Source: a virus. Taken from it: a DNA stretch of 39,491 nucleotides. The first letter of the stretch is position 1. Each line of letters starts with the position of its first letter. Where the stretch lies: positions 1 to 39,491 of IMG/VR virus record IMGVR_UViG_3300035670_000561; one strand, given 5' to 3'. The translations under genes and the position numbers were made by a program. The notes under the pieces are model-generated. The model was not told the origin of the DNA and did not search any database. It saw nothing but the letters and a program-made list of their open reading frames with translations. Of this stretch, positions 8,113-16,883 are shown piece by piece.

Positions 8113-8113
8113 T

Positions 8114-11100
8114 ATGGCACTTAACTCAGTTTCGACAATTAAGGTTCTCGACCTGCTTTGCGAAGGTCCGATTGGCGGCATTATCGGCGGCGCAAAGGGC
8201 ATTTACCTGAATGAAACGCCAATTCAAAATGCTGACGGCACATACAATTACCAAGAATCTGATTGGGCATGGTCAACAAAAATTGGTGGCAGCAATCAAG
8301 CCAAGCCAACATTCTTTAACGATGGCGTATCGCAAATCGTTGAAGTCAACCAAGAGATTGGCGAAAATTATTCAGAAGTATTGGACGCCAATAACGAAGT
8401 AGTCAGCCGTGACTATGGTCCCGGCATTGTCATCAGGCAGATTACAGAGCCTCAAATCAGCAATGTGCAATTGCTGTTTACCGTGCCGCGTTTGTTTTCG
8501 GTGGCGCAGGAAAGCCTTGCCAAGGGTCAATTTTTTGGCGGCACCATCAGGATTCGCATTTTTGTGCAGGCAAAAGGCAGCGGCGCTCCGTATGTGCTGG
8601 CGCAAGACAAAACCATCAACGGCATCTCGACCAACAATTATCAGTTCCTAACTGGCTTGATCAATTTGCCTAGCTTCGGCAGGGCGCCTTGGAATATCAA
8701 GGTCGAAAAGCTGGACCTTGGCGAAGAGCATTTTGAGGTTAAGTACACCAGTTTTCAGGACATTTCCCAGAAGACATCACTTGCCAACGGTCGCGGTAAT
8801 CAAATCATTTGGTCGGCAATTACCGAAATTGTTCAGCAAAGCGTCAATTACAACTATTCGGCATACAGCGAGTTATCGCTATCTACAAAATCATTTGCCA
8901 ACCTTCCGTCACGCGCATACTTTATTCGCGGCAGGCTGGTCAAAATTCCAACAGGTGCTGCTGTTCAAGAAGATGGCAGGCTGACATTTAATGATGGGGC
9001 ATTTGACGGGTCGCTGCAGACCACAGAAAAGTGGACAACCTGTCCCATCTGTTGCTTTTATGACCTGCTGACCAATACACGCTATGGCGCTGGTCAGTTT
9101 GTCGAAGGGCAAAACCTGAGCTGGATTGACCTTTATCCATTGGCCAAATATGCCAATCAGCTTGTTACCAACCCAGATGGCACGCAGGAACCACGCTTTG
9201 CTTGCAATGTGGTCATTGGCGACCGTGCTGATGCTTACAGCGTGCTGCAGGACATGTCTTCGGTGTTTCGAGGCATTTTGTTCTGGTCAAGCAATGTCAT
9301 TCAAATGGCTGCTGACCATGGCAACCTTGATGGCACCAATCTTGCTGTCGCTCACATTTACAGCAATTCCAATGTCATCGGTGGCGCATTTGAGTACAGC
9401 GGCAGCTCGTTGAAGTCACGCAGCACCAGCGTGCGCGTCAGGTTCAATGACCCTGAAAGCCTTTACAAGCCCAACATGGTGGTCGTAGAGGATGCTGACC
9501 TGATTGCCAAATATGGCTATCAAGTCAAAGAAATCATTGCATTTGGCTGTACATCTAAGTGGCAAGCCCAGCGTGCTGGCCTGTGGGTGCTGCGTACCGA
9601 GGCGCTAGACGAAGAGGTCGTTACGTTCAAAACCGGCCTGCAAGGTGCCGTTGTACTACCCGGCCAGATTTTTGCGGTGGCTGATGAGCTGCGGCAGGGT
9701 ACGCGCATTTCGGGGCGTATTGCTTCTGCAACGACTACATCCGTTGTGGTTGACCAAGCCATCACGCTGCCATCTGGCGCCAATCCAAAGCTGACCTGTC
9801 TGCTGCCCAATGGCACTGTCGAAACGATTGCAATCAGCAGCGTTAGCGGCAGCACGATCAGCCTGAGCAATGCTTTCACGGCAGCGCCTAATGCGCAGTC
9901 AATCTGGTCGATTACGACCGATGGCGTTGAGAATCAAAAGTTCAGATGTATCGGTGTTGCCGATGGCGGTGACGGTACGTTCACAATTACAGGCGTCACG
10001 CATAACGACAGTATTTATGCATCGGTTGATGCTGGCAAGGAACTGTCCTTTGCCAACCTGACAACATTTGACGAGCCGCCGCCTGCGGTTTCCAACATCT
10101 CGTTTAATGCTGGTCAGATTAACGATGGCACTTCATTGAAAGTGCAAGTCAATGTGTCTTGGACAAAAGGCACATCAGGCACGACATTTGGCTATGAGGT
10201 CAAATACAAGACATCGCAAAACAACAAGATTGAAACGATTACAACGACCAATCCAAACGTTGCGATTGACAACCTGCTGCCTGGCCAGACTATTCAGGTT
10301 GAGGTTGCAGCATTAGGGCTTGGGTTCCGCAAAAAGTCGCCAACCGTAAGCGGGCAGTTCACGGTTCCATCATTCTCGTCAAGCACCAACTTTGTAGCGC
10401 CGACGCAAAAGCTTCCCGAGGACCCTGCTGATGTAACGCTTGAGCAGGTTTCCGGCAATCAGGTCATTTTGCGTTGGCGCAAGCCTGCAGGTGTTGGCAG
10501 CAGTCTGCTGATTGCAATCATTAGGCATAGCAGCAAAACCGATGGCACCGGCGAATGGCAGGATTCAACACTGCTCAGTGATTCGGTTTCGGCTGATACG
10601 ACCTACGCCGTGCTGCCAAAAATTGACGGCGAATACTTGCTGAAGTTCCAAGGTACTGATGGTCAGCGCAGTGCCAATGCACGCAGCGTTGTACTTGACC
10701 AACCTGACCCCATTCCGCTGCTCAGTATCACAACAGTACGGGAAGACCAAGACACGCCGCCATATCAAGGGCAAAAAGAAAACGTCTTCTATTCGGATGA
10801 ATACGACGCGCTTGTTATTGATGGCGATGAAACCTTGGATGGGATCACCGATTTTGACGCGATTGGATCGTTTGACTTCACTGGCAATCAGTTGCTAAGC
10901 GGCGAATACATCTTTAATAACATCGTTGACCTTGGTGCCAAGTTCACGGCCAAGTTCAATCGCATCCTGACAACACGCGGCCTGTATCCAGCAGACCTGA
11001 TTGATAGCAGAACAGAGTTGCTTGACCGCTGGACTGATTTTGACGGCACAATTGCAGATGACACTTCTACCGAGTTGTTCTTCCGTACTAGCAATACAGC

Positions 11101-11566
11101 CACGGTCGATGCATTTTTCTTGCTTGAGACTGGTGATAACTTGCTGCTAGAGACTGGCGACAAGTTTGAGTTGCAGTCTGATATTGACTTTGGCGAGTGG
11201 GTGCCGATGTACAACGGCCAATACGCTGGCCGTCAATTCCAGTTCAAGGCGCGGCTGACAAGCGCCAGTACAGATCAAACGCCATTGGTCGATGAGCTGG
11301 GCTTCGAGATGGTTATGGAGGCCAGAACCGAGCAGAGCGCAACCATCCCCAGTGGTGCTGCCGCCAAAGCTGTGCTGTATGACAAGGCGTTTTACCAAAC
11401 ACCTGCGCTTGGCTTGACTGCATTCAACCTTGCGACAGGCGATTATTATGAGGTGACATCCGCTTCCAGGACTGGTTTTACGGTGACTTTCCGCAACAGT
11501 GCAGGAACAGCCGTAAATCGCAACTTCCAGTATGTTGCAAGCGGCTACGGCACTGAACAGACCTAA
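8114..11566 (+). CDS. tail tip / host-specificity protein, lambda J-like
   Basis: A 1150-residue protein starting MALNSVSTIKVLDLLCEGPIGG, a typical J-family opening (V-x-LLCEGPIGG). The N-terminal 450 residues match the hub part. Two fibronectin-III-like stretches follow around residues 660-850 (NVSWTKGTSGTTFGYEVKYK and NQVILRWRKPAG), then a beta-rich C-terminal part with LLLETGDNLLLETGDKFEL, a short internal duplication. The C-terminal end normally contacts the host receptor. It starts two bases after the I-like gene and is followed two bases later by the fibre gene. Its size is close to that of lambda J (1132). Confidence 0.9.
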   Translation: MALNSVSTIKVLDLLCEGPIGGIIGGAKGIYLNETPIQNADGTYNYQESDWAWSTKIGGSNQAKPTFFNDGVSQIVEVNQEIGENYSEVLDANNEVVSRDYGPGIVIRQITEPQISNVQLLFTVPRLFSVAQESLAKGQFFGGTIRIRIFVQAKGSGAPYVLAQDKTINGISTNNYQFLTGLINLPSFGRAPWNIKVEKLDLGEEHFEVKYTSFQDISQKTSLANGRGNQIIWSAITEIVQQSVNYNYSAYSELSLSTKSFANLPSRAYFIRGRLVKIPTGAAVQEDGRLTFNDGAFDGSLQTTEKWTTCPICCFYDLLTNTRYGAGQFVEGQNLSWIDLYPLAKYANQLVTNPDGTQEPRFACNVVIGDRADAYSVLQDMSSVFRGILFWSSNVIQMAADHGNLDGTNLAVAHIYSNSNVIGGAFEYSGSSLKSRSTSVRVRFNDPESLYKPNMVVVEDADLIAKYGYQVKEIIAFGCTSKWQAQRAGLWVLRTEALDEEVVTFKTGLQGAVVLPGQIFAVADELRQGTRISGRIASATTTSVVVDQAITLPSGANPKLTCLLPNGTVETIAISSVSGSTISLSNAFTAAPNAQSIWSITTDGVENQKFRCIGVADGGDGTFTITGVTHNDSIYASVDAGKELSFANLTTFDEPPPAVSNISFNAGQINDGTSLKVQVNVSWTKGTSGTTFGYEVKYKTSQNNKIETITTTNPNVAIDNLLPGQTIQVEVAALGLGFRKKSPTVSGQFTVPSFSSSTNFVAPTQKLPEDPADVTLEQVSGNQVILRWRKPAGVGSSLLIAIIRHSSKTDGTGEWQDSTLLSDSVSADTTYAVLPKIDGEYLLKFQGTDGQRSANARSVVLDQPDPIPLLSITTVREDQDTPPYQGQKENVFYSDEYDALVIDGDETLDGITDFDAIGSFDFTGNQLLSGEYIFNNIVDLGAKFTAKFNRILTTRGLYPADLIDSRTELLDRWTDFDGTIADDTSTELFFRTSNTATVDAFFLLETGDNLLLETGDKFELQSDIDFGEWVPMYNGQYAGRQFQFKARLTSASTDQTPLVDELGFEMVMEARTEQSATIPSGAAAKAVLYDKAFYQTPALGLTAFNLATGDYYEVTSASRTGFTVTFRNSAGTAVNRNFQYVASGYGTEQT

Positions 11567-11568
11567 CC

Positions 11569-13389
11569 ATGGCAACCCACGATTACGTCATCTCCAATGC
11601 ATCTGGTGCGGCAGTCCGTGCTGACCTGAACAATGCGTTGGCGGCCATCGTCAGCAACAACAGCAGCGCGACAGAACCGAGCACGACGTACTCGTACATG
11701 CTTTGGGCGGATACTGGCAGCAGCCCGCCGGTGATGAAGCTGCGCAATGCGGCTAATAGTGGTTGGGTGACGCTGTTCCAGCTTGACGGCGAGTGGTCGG
11801 TTATCCCGTTTGAAAATGGCACCGCTGCGGCGCCGTCGATTTATTTCAAGGACAGCGGCACTGATACGGGCTTATTCAGCGGTGGCACTGATCAGGTCAA
11901 CATCACCACAGGCGGCACAGAGCGTGTGGAGTGGGGCACCAGCGAAGTGGTGTTCAACGATGGCGGCGAGAACTATGACTTCCGCATCGAGGGTGATACC
12001 AACTCATCGCTGTTCTTTGTCGATGCTTCGACTGACCGCGTAGGGATTGGCACTACTTCGCCTGACTTTGGATTAGACGTAAATGGAACAGTAGGCATTA
12101 CTGAAGGCAGCCCGGTTTCTTGGCACGATGGATCAGGAAATCTGGCGGCTCGTATTTACGCAACCTCTGGAGATGAACTGCGTTTTGACAGAGGAAGCGG
12201 CGCAAGTCGTTCTCTGACCATCGACAGCTCGGGCAGGTTGTTAGTTGGCACGTCTTCTGTTATTACGAATGGCTGGGGCGGCACTGGCGGTTTATTTCAG
12301 GTTGCAAAAAATGATTTTCTGCCCATCGGTCTTTTTACATATAGCAGTACAGCCGCAGATGGATACTGTCCGTATTTTGAGCTTCATCGAGCCAGAGGAA
12401 GTCAGGCAAGTCCAACCATAGTAAGCAGTGGTGATGAACTTGGTGAAATTAACTTTTATGGACACGACGGAAGTACCTTTACTCGTGGTGCATCCATTCG
12501 CTCTTATGTAGACGGCACCCCCGGCGCTAACGACATGCCGGGCAGGCTCGCTTTTTACACAACGAGCGATGGCTCGAGCAGTCCGACCGAGCGCATGAGG
12601 ATTACAAATGATGGGGCGCTACTGGTAAACAATACAAGTGGATCGGCTGGTAATAATGGGTTTATTGTTGCCGTAACTGGGGAGTCTTATTGTACGGCTT
12701 CTTCAAATCGTGTTTTCCGTGTCAACCGACTTGTTGATGACGGAACACTCGTTGACCTTGTTCAAGCTAACGTAACTGAAGGCACAATCTCCGTCTCCGG
12801 CAACACCGTCAGCTACAACCAGTTCCTTGGCTCTCACTGGGCGGCACTAACTGACTGGAGTCGCCCAGAAATCAAAATTGGCACCATCCTTGAAACCATT
12901 AATGAGCTGACCGATTGGAAATACGCCGTCATTGAAGTCGAAGGCGAACAAAAGAAAATCTGCTACAACGGCACAGAAGAAATCGGCAGCACTGTCACCG
13001 TTGAATACGAGGGCGAAGAGTACGAAGGCATTGTCGAGCTGGAGACCAACCCAAAATTCAACAAGGCGGTCAAGGTCAAAGTCAACGACACTGCCGCATC
13101 AAAAGCGGTTTACGGTGTTTTTGTTGGATGGAACACTGACAAGAGCGGCGATGGTGGCATCTGGAACGACATGTACGTGGGTGCCGTTGGTAACTACGTC
13201 ATCCGCATGGCAGCAGGCCAAGAACCTGAGATTGGTGATTTGGTTGAAGCCGATGGCACTGGTTGCGCTGTGGTTCAAGACGATGACATCATCCGCACCA
13301 AGACAGTTGCCAAGATCACCAGCACCATCCCGCAGGTGACCTACGACGACGGCTCATTCCTTGTGACCTGCGTTTTGTACTGCGGATAA
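11569..13389 (+). CDS. tail fibre protein with conserved C-terminal domain
   Basis: A 606-residue protein. The N-terminal part holds TYSYMLWADTGSSPPVMKLRN, a common phage fibre attachment segment. The middle is built of beta repeats such as RVGIGTTSPDFGLDVNGTVG and SGRLLVGTSS, typical trimeric fibre shaft motifs. The last 150 residues (AVYGVFVGWNTDKSGD, NDMYVGAVGNYVIRM, DDIIRTKTVAKITSTIP, ending VTCVLYCG) form a domain I recognise from many phage fibres; it may act in folding or trimerisation. Codon use changes to more A/T-rich in about 12050-12790, suggesting an exchanged segment. It probably binds the cell surface. Confidence 0.8.
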   Translation: MATHDYVISNASGAAVRADLNNALAAIVSNNSSATEPSTTYSYMLWADTGSSPPVMKLRNAANSGWVTLFQLDGEWSVIPFENGTAAAPSIYFKDSGTDTGLFSGGTDQVNITTGGTERVEWGTSEVVFNDGGENYDFRIEGDTNSSLFFVDASTDRVGIGTTSPDFGLDVNGTVGITEGSPVSWHDGSGNLAARIYATSGDELRFDRGSGASRSLTIDSSGRLLVGTSSVITNGWGGTGGLFQVAKNDFLPIGLFTYSSTAADGYCPYFELHRARGSQASPTIVSSGDELGEINFYGHDGSTFTRGASIRSYVDGTPGANDMPGRLAFYTTSDGSSSPTERMRITNDGALLVNNTSGSAGNNGFIVAVTGESYCTASSNRVFRVNRLVDDGTLVDLVQANVTEGTISVSGNTVSYNQFLGSHWAALTDWSRPEIKIGTILETINELTDWKYAVIEVEGEQKKICYNGTEEIGSTVTVEYEGEEYEGIVELETNPKFNKAVKVKVNDTAASKAVYGVFVGWNTDKSGDGGIWNDMYVGAVGNYVIRMAAGQEPEIGDLVEADGTGCAVVQDDDIIRTKTVAKITSTIPQVTYDDGSFLVTCVLYCG

Positions 13390-13430
13390 ACCTCTTAGTC
13401 CTACTCTCTACTCACCCCGCCGACACCATC

Positions 13431-13763
13431 ATGACTACCACCTACACTTGGGCGATTGCCAACCTTGAGCGCGAATCTGCCGATGGTTACGTTTTCACGG
13501 CGCATTACGTCGTGGCTGCCATCTCGGATGAGCTTGACGCTGAAGGCAATCCCTACAGCGCCAGTGCTTACGGCAGCATCGGTCTGGAGCGTCCCAGTAA
13601 AAAGCTGATTCCATTTGACAGCTTGACGCCTGAAATCGTTACCGGCTGGGTGAAAGACAAGCTGGGTGCCGATAAAGTGGCAGCAGTCGAAGCCGCATTG
13701 ACCGCTCAAATTGAAGAGCGCATCAATCCGACCAAACTGTCCGGCCTGCCTTGGAATAGCTGA
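13431..13763 (+). CDS. conserved phage protein between fibre genes (DUF7936-like)
   Basis: A 110-residue protein starting MTTTYTWAIANLERESADGY, followed by a mixed beta part (VFTAHYVVAAISDEL, YGSIGLERP) and a helical end (DSLTPEIVTGWVKDKLGADK, IEERINPTKLSGLPW). I recognise the pattern from small proteins coded next to fibre genes in cyanophages and other environmental phages. A role as fibre-associated or fibre-assembly protein is inferred from that neighbourhood only. A 41-base gap before it holds no clear Shine-Dalgarno sequence. It ends overlapping the next start (TGATGG). Confidence 0.7.
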   Translation: MTTTYTWAIANLERESADGYVFTAHYVVAAISDELDAEGNPYSASAYGSIGLERPSKKLIPFDSLTPEIVTGWVKDKLGADKVAAVEAALTAQIEERINPTKLSGLPWNS

Positions 13764-15007
13764 TGGCTGACCAAAAAATTACAGACCTCACAGAGCTGAC
13801 TGCTCCTGTAGCAGCAGACCTGTTGCCGATTGTTGATGATTCGGAGGCGACGGCTGCCAACAAGAACAAAAAGATTCAATACGGCACCTTCCTGCGCAAT
13901 CTGCCCAGTGGCACTGTTGGCGCTCCGGGGCTGGCATGGACTGCAGACGTTGGCCTAACCGGCATTTACCGTAGCGGCACCAACGAGACAGCCTTTGCCA
14001 ATAACAGCACCTTCATCGGCAAGTTCACCACAACCGGCTTTCAGCTTGGCACAGGCACTGCTGCGGCGCAGTTGCATCTGTTCAGTTCGGATACGACTGA
14101 CCAAGTAATTATTGAGAACACTGACAGCGGGCTTGATACAGCACCTGATTTGGTGTTGTACCGAAACAGCAGTAGCCCTGTCGCAAACGACAACCTTGGC
14201 AATATTGAGTTTCGCGGCAAGGACAGCGCGGGTAACACTCAGGTGTATGCGCAGGTTGCATCGACCATTTCTGCTGCGACAAGCGGTGCAGAGGTTGGCA
14301 TCCTTGACCTGATGAGTGCCGATGCTGGCGTGTCAGGCATGCGCTTGCGGCTTAAGGGGCAGTATGTCGGCATCAATGAAGCTGACCCCGCCTATCCGCT
14401 GCATGTGACATCAACAGTCGCCAGTACAGCATTAAATGTTGAAGCTGTTGTTGATGATGCGGCATCAGCGGCTGACATCACTTTGCTGCACAAGCGTGGT
14501 GATACCACCGTTGCGCAGGATGATGACCTGCTTAGCACGATTTACTATCGCGGCCACAATGATGCATCGCCGCCTGTCCAGCTTGATTATGCAGCGATTG
14601 AAGCCAGCGTCCTTGATGCGAGCAGTGCCACCGAAGATGGCAGGCTGCGGGTCAAGCTGGTTGATGCTGGTGTACTGACCACCAAGGTCACGCTGACACC
14701 AAGCGCTTTGACCTTTGCCGATGCAGTCAATCTCGCATTTAATACGACAACTGGCACCAAAATCGGCACTGCTACGACACAGAAGATTGGCTTTTATAAC
14801 GCCACGCCAGTTGTGCAGCCAACGGCTATTGCCAACATCACCACAACCGCAACGACTGGTTCATTGCCAACGGCTGATGGTAGTGTCACGATTGCTGATG
14901 CAGCGGCACCTACCGTTGCAGAATTGCTTGAATACTGCGTTGAGCTGGAAGCCAAACTAGAGGCTGCTCTTGCTCACCTTCGCACACTTGGATTGATTGC
15001 TACCTGA
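13763..15007 (+). CDS. second tail fibre / structural protein
   Basis: A 414-residue protein starting MADQKITDLTELTAPVAADL and LLPIVDDSEA, a common opening of phage fibre and appendage proteins. The body has many short beta segments (GLTGIYRSGTNETAFANNST, GTGTAAAQLHLFSSDTT, YVGINEADPAYPLHV), which suggest a trimeric beta shaft. The C-terminal 40 residues form a likely coiled coil (VAELLEYCVELEAKLEAALA). It probably decorates the tail tip together with the 11569 fibre. It overlaps its upstream neighbour by one base and the 45-residue gene downstream by one base. Confidence 0.75.
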   Translation: MADQKITDLTELTAPVAADLLPIVDDSEATAANKNKKIQYGTFLRNLPSGTVGAPGLAWTADVGLTGIYRSGTNETAFANNSTFIGKFTTTGFQLGTGTAAAQLHLFSSDTTDQVIIENTDSGLDTAPDLVLYRNSSSPVANDNLGNIEFRGKDSAGNTQVYAQVASTISAATSGAEVGILDLMSADAGVSGMRLRLKGQYVGINEADPAYPLHVTSTVASTALNVEAVVDDAASAADITLLHKRGDTTVAQDDDLLSTIYYRGHNDASPPVQLDYAAIEASVLDASSATEDGRLRVKLVDAGVLTTKVTLTPSALTFADAVNLAFNTTTGTKIGTATTQKIGFYNATPVVQPTAIANITTTATTGSLPTADGSVTIADAAAPTVAELLEYCVELEAKLEAALAHLRTLGLIAT

Positions 15008-15144
15008 TGGCTGTAAAGAGCAAGACAGGCACTGCTCGTATTGAGCACAAGCCCGGACCACCAAAGACAACCAGCATTGGCTACGGTCAGCACAGCAGGC
15101 CACGGCGTCGCGGCAAAAAACCGCTCAGAGGTCAAGGTCGATAA
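15007..15144 (+). CDS. 45-residue basic protein of cyanophage type
   Basis: ATG 15007 overlaps the fibre stop. The product begins MAVKSKTGTARIEHKPGPPK and ends with an Arg/Lys/Gly-rich tail (RPRRRGKKPLRGQGR). I recognise the KTGTARIEHKPGPPK opening from small proteins in several cyanophages; the function is not known to me. The strong positive charge suggests nucleic-acid or membrane-surface contact. Its stop codon is the first three bases of the TAAACTGACG motif that precedes the membrane-protein gene at 15154. Confidence 0.72.
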   Translation: MAVKSKTGTARIEHKPGPPKTTSIGYGQHSRPRRRGKKPLRGQGR

Positions 15145-15153
15145 ACTGACGGC
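15142..15153 (+). promoter_or_regulatory. TAAACTGACG junction motif, copy 2
   Basis: TAAACTGACGGC starts with the stop codon of the 45-residue gene and ends directly before ATG 15154, the same 12-base offset as copy 1. It sits at the entry to the lysis cluster, a plausible place for a phage-specific late promoter. No matching -35 hexamer is shared between the three copies. Confidence 0.35.
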
Positions 15154-15405
15154 ATGATTGAAATCGTCGCTGCTGTCGCTGGTGCATCCATTTCAGTGGC
15201 GGCGATGGGTGCCATGGGTTTTTCACGGCGCAATGATGAAGCCCGTGATGCTGTTATCAGATTGACTTCTGCCGTAGAGCACATCGCCACACAACTTGAA
15301 ATCCTGCATACGGACATCAAAGACGACCGCAAGGAGACTTTTAAGCGTCTTAACGGGGTCGAGCAGCGTGTGACTATGCTGGAAGCACGGCCACCTATGT
15401 GCTGA
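15154..15405 (+). CDS. small membrane protein with coiled coil, lysis cluster
   Basis: An 83-residue protein with one N-terminal hydrophobic helix (about residues 3-22, IVAAVAGASISVAAMGAMG) and a charged coiled-coil part (SAVEHIATQLEILHTDIKDD, RLNGVEQRVTMLEARP). This one-helix plus coiled-coil form is seen in holin-associated and spanin-like proteins, but I see no lipobox and no firm family match. It lies one base ahead of a second small membrane protein and upstream of the endolysin, so a role in membrane permeabilisation or its timing is likely but unproven. Confidence 0.65.
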   Translation: MIEIVAAVAGASISVAAMGAMGFSRRNDEARDAVIRLTSAVEHIATQLEILHTDIKDDRKETFKRLNGVEQRVTMLEARPPMC

Positions 15406-15406
15406 C

Positions 15407-15547
15407 ATGGATTTTCTTTCGCATCCTGCCTTTTGGATTGTTGTTGCTGCCGCATCTGAGCTGATTGCACTCAGCCCGCTCAAGAGCAACGGTGTCATCC
15501 AACTTGTGTTTCAAATCCTTAAGCTCATCAAAGCAAAAAAGGTCTAG
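15407..15547 (+). CDS. small membrane protein, candidate holin (short form)
   Basis: A 46-residue protein: MDFLSHPAFWIVVAAASELI then ALSPLKSNGVIQLVFQILKL and a basic end IKAKKV. Residues 8-24 are a probable transmembrane helix and residues 30-42 an amphipathic or second membrane helix. I recall similar small proteins from cyanophages. Size, charge at the C-terminus and location two genes before the endolysin fit a holin or pinholin. The last codons GCA AAA AAG GTC TAG hold a perfect A AAA AAG slippery heptamer, see the long form. It starts two bases after the preceding gene. Confidence 0.65.
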   Translation: MDFLSHPAFWIVVAAASELIALSPLKSNGVIQLVFQILKLIKAKKV

Positions 15548-15804
15548 TCCGCTTTGGCAAGCCGCTTTGGGAGCGGCGTTTAGAGCAAGCCATCAGGCAA
15601 TGGTGGTTTGAAAAGACGCTGCCTGCAAAGCTGGATAAAGCAGAAGCGGATTGGCATGCAACACAGCCGCCGATGACACCTGAGCCCATCATCGTCGAGC
15701 ATCCGATTGATGATGAGCTGCAAACCGGCGATAGCCGCTTACTAGGCGGCGCAATGTCCATTCATGCACCGTGGGACCGTGGCGAAAACACCAGTCAGAC
15801 TTGA
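15407..15804 (+). CDS. long form of the candidate holin made by -1 frameshift
   Basis: Slipping back one base at A AAA AAG (15535-15541) joins the membrane segment to 87 more codons, ending at TGA 15802-15804, total 132 residues. The added part begins GLVRFGKPLWERRLEQAIRQ, continues WWFEKTLPAKLDKAEADW and has a Pro/acid-rich middle (PPMTPEPIIVEHPIDDE). The -1 frame is open from 15523 and has no ATG, GTG or TTG until 15670, so it cannot start by itself at full length. It fills the otherwise empty 230 bases before the endolysin. I infer a regulated pair, for instance effector and inhibitor of the same membrane complex. I know of no family for the extension. Confidence 0.62.
15535..15541 (+). 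promoter_or_regulatory. A AAA AAG slippery heptamer
   Basis: The sequence lies in the correct register (GCA AAA AAG in zero frame), two codons before the TAG of the 46-residue gene. A AAA AAG is the heptamer used in Escherichia coli dnaX and is among the most slippery in bacteria. The long open -1 frame directly follows. Confidence 0.65.
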
Positions 15805-16855
15805 GGCGCTGTTTCGCTACTGGCGCGGACTGCCGCATCAGGCCGCGGCCATCGTCGAGCTTGAGCAGGAACTGCTAAAGGCGGCGCCTGATTTGTTGAA
15901 TAGAGACCAGCCATGGTTCAACACATGGAGCCAAGACGGCAAGCAAGCTGACCTAAGCGATGCGCTGAAGCTGATTCAGCAGTTTGAGGGCTGCCATCTT
16001 GAGGCGTACAAATGCCCTGCAGGCGTGTGGACAATCGGCTGGGGTACGACGCGCTACAGCGATGGCCGCAAGGTCAAGCAAGGCGACAAAATCAATCGCG
16101 TCGAGGCTGACACGCTCTTGCGCGGTGAAGTTGACCGCATTGCCGAGCGACTGCGTACCACCGTGCCGCGGTGGCAAGAGCTGCAGGATCATCAAAAATC
16201 TGCACTCATCAGCTTTGCCTACAACCTGGGCGCCAATTTCTACGGCACTGCTGGCTTTGAGACGATCACCGCCAAACTGCGCGATGGCAAGTGGGATGAA
16301 GTGCCCGCGGCATTGCTGCTGTACCGCAATCCTGGCAGCAGCTTTGAAGCTGGCCTGAGGCGCCGCCGCGAAGCAGAAGGCAGGCTATGGAGCAAAGGCC
16401 ATCTGCGGCCTGTCGAGACGCAGCAGCAACCGGCCAAGCTATCGCCTAGCAGCCCGTTCAGTGCGCGCATCACGCCGCACATCCGCATCGGTGAGTTCGC
16501 GCTTGACCAAGAGGCGCGCAGGTTTGACCATCAGTATCAAATCGACACCGCTGCTGAGCTGGCTGCATTCCTTGAGCGGGTGCGTGTGCAGTTTGGCGGT
16601 AAGCCCGTTGTGGTTACGAGTGGCTATCGCCCGCCCGCCATCAATCGCTCAGTCGGTGGCGCCAGTGGCAGCGAGCACCTTTACAACGCACCGGATGTTG
16701 GAGCGGTGGACTTTTTTATTCATGGCGCAGACATCTACAAGGTTCAAGAGTGGTGCGTCAAGAACTGGCCGTATAGCACTGGACTGGGCGCGCCCAAGGG
16801 CTTCGTGCATCTAGGCATACGCAAGGGCAGGCCGCGTCTCACCTGGCCTTATTAG
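15779..16855 (+). CDS. endolysin: GH24 lysozyme fused to M15-type peptidase
   Basis: A 358-residue two-domain cell-wall hydrolase. Residues about 60-205 are a phage lysozyme: the catalytic glutamate is in QQFEGCHLEAYKCPAG, followed by VWTIGWGTT and, later, HQKSALISFAYNLG. Residues about 225-358 are an M15/VanY-like zinc peptidase: SGYRPPAINRSVGGASGSEH, VGAVDFF and KGFVHLGIRKGRPR supply the H, D and H ligands. No signal peptide is visible, so release needs a holin. I favour GTG 15779 (AKTPVRLEALFRYWRGLPH, with GGGA upstream); ATG 15764 gives five more residues. It overlaps the frameshift extension by 26 bases. Confidence 0.9.
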   Translation: MAKTPVRLEALFRYWRGLPHQAAAIVELEQELLKAAPDLLNRDQPWFNTWSQDGKQADLSDALKLIQQFEGCHLEAYKCPAGVWTIGWGTTRYSDGRKVKQGDKINRVEADTLLRGEVDRIAERLRTTVPRWQELQDHQKSALISFAYNLGANFYGTAGFETITAKLRDGKWDEVPAALLLYRNPGSSFEAGLRRRREAEGRLWSKGHLRPVETQQQPAKLSPSSPFSARITPHIRIGEFALDQEARRFDHQYQIDTAAELAAFLERVRVQFGGKPVVVTSGYRPPAINRSVGGASGSEHLYNAPDVGAVDFFIHGADIYKVQEWCVKNWPYSTGLGAPKGFVHLGIRKGRPRLTWPY

Positions 16856-16883
16856 ACTCTTCGTGTAAGCCGCTACAAACGGC

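Noticed and set aside
13390-13430. Gap between the first fibre gene and the next gene as a promoter or terminator
   Set aside because: Only 41 bases, pyrimidine-rich, without hairpin or promoter boxes.
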